A stretch of DNA of 47,530 nucleotides from Arthrobacter sp. TPD3018 (GTDB lineage Bacteria > Pseudomonadota > Alphaproteobacteria > Sphingomonadales > Sphingomonadaceae), in contig QDFQ01000009.1 in NCBI GenBank assembly GCA_003075315.1, positions 1 to 47,530 of the forward strand. Reading direction: 5' to 3'. The notes beneath the pieces were generated by a model, which did not search any database, was not told where the DNA came from, and saw only the letters and a program-made list of their open reading frames with translations. Made by a program: the position numbers and the translations under genes. This document shows positions 43,677 to 47,530 of this stretch, in pieces; position 1 is the stretch's first letter; every line of letters starts with the position of its first letter.

Positions 43677-46600
43677 GCAGCACACCGCGCGCCTTTCAGA
43701 ACGCGACGGTAGGCGCTGCCGTAGCCGCGCTGACCGGTAATGGCAGTCGCCGCTTTCTGGTGGCCGACGAGGTCGGCCTCGGCAAGACGACAGTCGCTCG
43801 GGAGGTCGTCCGGCAGCTGTCGCGTGGCGGTAGGAAGAAGTTTACGGTCTACTACGTCACCAGCAATGCCCGTGTCTCCGACCAGAACGCGGCGCGTCTG
43901 GTCGACTTTCTGGAGGACAAGCGCGCCAAGCTGCGGGCCCTTTCCAAGGTCGATCGGCTGTCGATGATCCCGCTCGATCAACGGCCGAACGACAAGGAGC
44001 CGCCATCGCCGCTCCGGCTCTATTCGCTGTCTCCTCAGACCTCCTTCCCGCCCGAAGGCACACGACCGACACCTGGCGCTGCGGTCGAGCGTGCCTTTTT
44101 GAGCCTGCTGCTCGAGCGCGCCGTGCCGGGGATATTGGAGACACTCCCCGAGCGCTTCATCCAACAGCGCGCGACCGTAAGCTGGGAGGGCGCCTGCCGT
44201 ACTGCGCAGCGGCTGATGGGCGGCATCGATCCGAAGCTTGTCGGCACCTTCCGCACCGCGCTCAAGTCGCGCTTCAATCCGGAGGGTAAACGTCCGGGTC
44301 TTCGCGAACGCATCGCGACAGCCGCACAGACAAAGCCCGAGGCGCGGACGCTGACGGTGTTGCGCCGCCTTCTTGCGGAGGCATGTCTCGAGGCGACCCC
44401 GCCGGACCTTATCGTCTTCGACGAATTTCAGCGCTTCCGCGAGCTGCTGGCACCTTCGAAAAGCGACCGGCTGGGGCGCGCCCTTCTTGGAATCGGCTCG
44501 AAAAAGCCTGCCATGCTGCTTTTGTCGGCCACACCCTATCGCCTGTATGGCGAGTCCTGGGACGGAAAAGACGGTCCTCAGGCTCACGAGGAGCTTTTCG
44601 ACACGATCGAGTTTCTGACGCGCAGCACCGCCGTGCGGGAGGACGCCGAGCAGCTCTTTGCCAGCTTCGGCGAGATCCTGCGTGCGATCGGTGACGCAGA
44701 GGGTGACACCATCGATCCGCTTCTGAAGGAGCGTGCGGAAGCGACGCGCGACCGGATCGACCGCCTGCTGCGCCCCTGCATAGCACGTACCGAGCGCCCG
44801 CCCTCTATAGGCCTGGATCACCGCACCCGCCGCGATCCGCTGGCCCTTGCCCCCGGCGATCTTCATACCTTCCGGCACTTCGCCAGCAAGGTGTCCGACC
44901 GGAACAAGACCGCGGCCTCTGCCTACTGGCTGTCCGTCCCACTACCGGCGCAGGCGCTCGGGTCCCGTTACAAGATCGCCGACAAGGTCGAGTTCGGCCG
45001 CCAACCGGGCGTGCCGGTGCTGCGCTCTGCACGACGCACCGGCGACGGCAAGGACGGCTGGGGCAGCCCGAAGCTCCGAGCCCTTCGCGAGATCGCGCGA
45101 GCACCCGATCTCGCGCTCCCTTGGGTTGCCCCTTCCATGCAGTGGTGGCCGCTTGCAGGTCCCTGGGCGCACAGCCCGGCGCAGAAAACGCTTCTGTTCA
45201 GCCGTTTTCGCGCCACCCCGCAGAGTGTTGCATCCTTGATCAGCCTCGGTGTCGAGGACGCTTACCTCGACGTCGGACCAACCGCCCGCCGGCGACCCTG
45301 GGAAAGCAAGCGGCTGGCTCCGCAGTCCGGCCTGCCCGTGATGTCGTTGTTCCATCCATCGCCGTTTCTGATCCGGGCGACCGATCCTTTGAAGGGCAAC
45401 CATTCGTCCGCCCGCTACGCGCTGCGCACGGTCATCGGACAATTACGGAAGGCGCTCAGGGATCAGAAGGTCGAGATTCGCAGCAAGCCGAAGAAGGACG
45501 CCGAACGGGCACGTCCGCTTTGGAACCTCCTTGCCGCGATCGAGCGAAAGTCCGGCGATTTCGCGGCATCCCAGGCGGCATGGAACGAGACGGCGGGGGC
45601 TGAGGCAGTGCTCGGGCGCATCGTCACCGAGCGCAACCACGTCGAGAGTATCGACTGGATCAGCGCCAAGGAGCTGCAACGCTTGGCCGAGATCGCCTTG
45701 GCCTCACCGGCGGTCGCTGTCGGCCGCGCACTGCTCCGGCACTTTCCGGCGGCCATCGAGGCAGACCACCTTTCGAAGCTCGTCTCGTTCTGCTGGCACA
45801 GGCTGCGCCCCTATCTCGACAACCGGGTGTTCTGGGGCCGGCTGGGCGACGGCAATCCCACCGAGGTGCTGATGGCGGCGGTCCGCGACGGCGGGCTCGA
45901 GAGCGTGCTCGACGAGCATTTTTGGCTAGCGCAAGGGCAGACCGACGCCCCGAACCTTCTCGATGAGCTGGCATCGGCGCTGCACGCCTCGCTCGGTTGG
46001 TTCACCTTTCGTGGGATCCCGACAACATCGAGCTCAATCCGCCTTCGTTGCCACGCTGCCGTGCCGTTCAGCGGCACCGAAAGCGGGGATGCCGAATCAG
46101 CACAACGCGCGTTGAGCGAGCCTGAAGCCGAAGCGCCGCCACGCGCTGAAAGCCTCCGGCGCGCGTTCAACACGCCATTCTGGCCCCATGTGCTCGCGAC
46201 GACCTCGATCGGTCAGGAAGGGCTCGACTTCCATAGCTGGTGCCGACGCATCGTTCACTGGGATTTGCCATCTAACCCGGTCGACCTTGAACAGCGTGAA
46301 GGTCGCATATTGCGCTATGGTGGTCTCCTTGTACGACGTCCGCTCGGCGCGCTGGTGCGGGACGACGCTGTGGCCGCGGCAGGTACCGGTTGCTCGCCCT
46401 GGACGGAGGCCGCAGCGTTGGGCGAGCTCCTGTTTCAAGACGGCACCGGGCTGGCACCCTGGTGGACGTTCAAGCATGCCGATATCGATCGCCACGTGCT
46501 TGCATTGTCGAGGAGCCGTGACATCGCACGGTTCGACTACCTCCAGCGTCAGCGTTTGCTCTATCGCCTCGCGCTCGGCCAGCCGAACCAGGAGGATCTG

Positions 46601-46711
46601 GTCAATCATCTGGCGAGAGGCAGCGATGCGAAGATCGCCGAACTGAGCGCATTGGCTCTGGACCTGAGGCCGCTGAAGTCGACCGTTGGTCTCAGTCTAC
46701 GGGGCCGGTGA
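43673..46711 (+). CDS. SF2 (SNF2-like) helicase, third gene of the operon
   Basis: 1012 residues from ATG 43673 (ATGA overlap). Walker A VADEVGLGKTTVAREVV (about residue 32-45), PPDLIVFDEFQRFREL (DEFQ, about 248), AMLLLSATPYRLYG (SAT, about 283), TLLFSRFRATPQSV for motif IV, and the C-terminal HVLATTSIGQEGLDFHSWCRRIVHWDLPSNPVDLEQREGRILRYGG with motif V and VI (Q-R-E-G-R, about 872). Long accessory regions between. It would translocate or unwind DNA for the PLD nuclease. Its stop codon lies within the first bases of a repeat motif. Confidence 0.85.
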   Translation: MSSTPRAFQNATVGAAVAALTGNGSRRFLVADEVGLGKTTVAREVVRQLSRGGRKKFTVYYVTSNARVSDQNAARLVDFLEDKRAKLRALSKVDRLSMIPLDQRPNDKEPPSPLRLYSLSPQTSFPPEGTRPTPGAAVERAFLSLLLERAVPGILETLPERFIQQRATVSWEGACRTAQRLMGGIDPKLVGTFRTALKSRFNPEGKRPGLRERIATAAQTKPEARTLTVLRRLLAEACLEATPPDLIVFDEFQRFRELLAPSKSDRLGRALLGIGSKKPAMLLLSATPYRLYGESWDGKDGPQAHEELFDTIEFLTRSTAVREDAEQLFASFGEILRAIGDAEGDTIDPLLKERAEATRDRIDRLLRPCIARTERPPSIGLDHRTRRDPLALAPGDLHTFRHFASKVSDRNKTAASAYWLSVPLPAQALGSRYKIADKVEFGRQPGVPVLRSARRTGDGKDGWGSPKLRALREIARAPDLALPWVAPSMQWWPLAGPWAHSPAQKTLLFSRFRATPQSVASLISLGVEDAYLDVGPTARRRPWESKRLAPQSGLPVMSLFHPSPFLIRATDPLKGNHSSARYALRTVIGQLRKALRDQKVEIRSKPKKDAERARPLWNLLAAIERKSGDFAASQAAWNETAGAEAVLGRIVTERNHVESIDWISAKELQRLAEIALASPAVAVGRALLRHFPAAIEADHLSKLVSFCWHRLRPYLDNRVFWGRLGDGNPTEVLMAAVRDGGLESVLDEHFWLAQGQTDAPNLLDELASALHASLGWFTFRGIPTTSSSIRLRCHAAVPFSGTESGDAESAQRALSEPEAEAPPRAESLRRAFNTPFWPHVLATTSIGQEGLDFHSWCRRIVHWDLPSNPVDLEQREGRILRYGGLLVRRPLGALVRDDAVAAAGTGCSPWTEAAALGELLFQDGTGLAPWWTFKHADIDRHVLALSRSRDIARFDYLQRQRLLYRLALGQPNQEDLVNHLARGSDAKIAELSALALDLRPLKSTVGLSLRGR

Positions 46712-46737
46712 GAGGATGGTCAAAATCGTACGCTAAG
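46707..46737 (+). repeat. Right direct copy of the GGATGGTCAAAATCG motif
   Basis: Same orientation as the copy at 33475 and 28 of 31 identical. It begins two bases before the helicase stop, so the last codon and the TGA are provided by the repeat; the helicase C-terminus may have been shaped by its insertion. Reversed it starts ...TTAGCGTACGATTTTGACC, which recalls IS66-family ends, but no transposase is here. Confidence 0.75.
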
Positions 46738-46868
46738 GGTCCGGCGTTAGCATGTCATTCCGCCCCAAGCCGGACCGATTACGGTGCATAGATCGCATGA
46801 CGGGTTAGGTGACACCGCCTGATGGAATTACGCGGGGCAGGCGCCGTCACGCATACGCTCGTTTGCGG

Positions 46869-46939
46869 AGCGTCCCGTTTCTCCATGTCCAGCGGGCAGT
46901 TTCGGGAAAGCGCATTCGGGAACAGGTTTCGGGAAAGCC
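46869..46939 (-). repeat. Right copy of the 71-bp inverted repeat
   Basis: Minus-strand partner of 5896-5966. TTCGGGAA occurs at 46901, 46915 and 46928 on the plus strand (spacing 14 and 13), mirroring the left copy exactly. Beyond it, 46994-47007 is a small palindrome (TTCCC...GGGAA). The whole 46712-47088 gap has no convincing gene. Confidence 0.65.
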
Positions 46940-47088
46940 GGTCGGTCACTACGGGGCACGGGCTGTCCAACGCTCCGGCCGTCTCGATGATCGTTCCCAA
47001 TCGGGAAGAGCCCGTCGCTTTGTCCTAACAGCTGCGAGCATTCTCGACCCTCAAACGAACTGTCCGCCTTCCAGACAGTTATGTCGGG

Positions 47089-47205
47089 ATGACAGTCTCG
47101 ACCGATCCCTACGCGCTTATCGTCGATGACGATCCAATCATCCTCATGGACCTCGACGGCATCCTGTCGGATGCGGGGTTCCGCTGTGTCGAGGCCGATC
47201 ATGGC
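47089..47205 (+). pseudogene. Response-regulator receiver domain interrupted by an IS21-family element
   Basis: ATG 47089 opens MTVSTDPYALIVDDDPIILMDLDGILSDAGFRCVEADHG, a receiver-domain start with the acidic pocket DDD and the first helix. At 47206 the reading changes to insertion-sequence DNA, leaving 39 native residues. The phosphoacceptor aspartate and output are lost unless they continue beyond the element. An inverted repeat ACTGTC...GACAGT (47059-47079) precedes the start. Confidence 0.75.
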
Positions 47206-47530
47206 TGTGGATCGGCGTGGAAAAGGGACCCCGGTAGCGGGGTGATCGGCGTCGAAAAAGGACCCCTCATCCCGGTGGTCTAGGCTGTTCGCTTGGCGGT
47301 GTGTCAGGCGGCGAGATCGGGATGCTGGTATTGGAGACGGTGTTGAGGATCCGGCGCGAGCACGCGTCGGGGAAGGCCATCAAGGCGATAGCGCGAGACC
47401 TGCACCTGTCGCGCAAGGTGGTGCGCAAGGCGATCCGGGCGCCCGAGGCGGACATGGGCTACCGGCGGGAGGTGCAGCCGCTGCCCAAGCTGGGGCCGTT
47501 TCAGGCGCGACTGGATGCGTTGCTGGAGGA
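47206..47530 (+). mobile_element. IS21-family element, left end (partial)
   Basis: Begins TGTGGATCGGCGTGG. Two direct internal repeats typical of IS21 ends follow: GATCGGCGTGGAAAAGGGAC (47210) and GATCGGCGTCGAAAAAGGAC (47244), 34 bases apart, likely transposase-binding sites. The element runs past the window. Confidence 0.85.
47322..47530 (+). CDS. istA: IstA transposase of IS21 family (5' part)
   Basis: 69 residues before the window ends. MLVLETVLRIRREHASGKAIKAIARDLHLSRKVVRKAIR is the N-terminal helix-turn-helix that binds the element's ends, followed by a YRREVQPLPKLGPFQARLDALL segment like IstA proteins. The DDE catalytic core and istB lie outside the window. Confidence 0.88.
   Translation, partial: MLVLETVLRIRREHASGKAIKAIARDLHLSRKVVRKAIRAPEADMGYRREVQPLPKLGPFQARLDALLE

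Noticed and set aside
43583..44878. 431-codon minus-strand frame antisense to the helicase
   Set aside because: Lies wholly opposite clear helicase motifs and has low-complexity composition; treated as a GC artefact.
33475..46737. Tn7- or Tn3-type transposon ends for the 13-kb block
   Set aside because: The flanking motifs are direct, not inverted, and no matching transposase gene lies inside.
46779..47028. Short frames around the right inverted repeat (68-106 codons)
   Set aside because: They only translate the repeat (recurrent FRES/GKRFRE-like peptides) and have no SD; the DNA repeat explains them.

Overview
The window is GC-rich and looks like accessory DNA, probably a megaplasmid or an integrated mobile element, of an alphaproteobacterial sphingomonad (Sphingomonas, Novosphingobium, Sphingobium or Sphingopyxis type). 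This is inference. It rests on an alphaproteobacterial LexA operator (GTTC-N7-GTTC) in front of an imuA-imuB-dnaE2 cassette, a strawberry-notch family gene, RPA-type RepA plus RepC replication proteins, and gene families I associate with sphingomonad plasmids. No rRNA or tRNA gene was found.

Layout. 1-5820: the tail of a sulfite-oxidase-like gene; an MgtC gene; a four-gene minus-strand operon (DUF305, YVTN beta-propeller, ECF sigma factor, anti-sigma) behind an ECF-type promoter; and a fluoride-resistance unit made of a crcB-motif fluoride riboswitch, a CLC-F type channel/antiporter and a DUF190 protein. 5896-46939: about 41 kb bounded by a pair of 71-bp imperfect inverted repeats. Inside lie the strawberry-notch protein, the SOS mutasome imuA-imuB-dnaE2, an alcohol-dehydrogenase-like gene, a primase/HNH/SSB/nuclease cluster, and a replication region (repC; seven iterons; RPA-type repA with further iteron copies over its start). 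These are followed by a four-gene regulator cassette (MarR, membrane protein, unknown, membrane-anchored LuxR-type HTH), a structured non-coding segment ending in a terminator, DUF3800 and HTH genes, a tyrosine recombinase translationally coupled to a proteasome-like Ntn-hydrolase candidate, a GHKL-ATPase/nuclease protein, vapBC and a serine recombinase.

33475-46737: a 13.2-kb block flanked by direct copies of a roughly 31-bp motif. It holds a divergent arrangement: an AddAB/RecB-like helicase-nuclease pair on the minus strand, and on the plus strand a HigBA-type toxin-antitoxin pair followed by a tightly coupled DUF6361 / phospholipase-D-like nuclease / SF2 helicase operon. This is the best candidate for a poorly described defence or DNA-processing system. 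The window ends with a response-regulator gene interrupted by the left end of an IS21-family element whose istA gene runs off the edge.

How the parts fit: the left flank handles ion and envelope stress, the centre replicates and maintains a mobile replicon and supplies inducible mutagenesis, and the right part reads as a defence and recombination island. All function calls come from motif reading; no database search was run.
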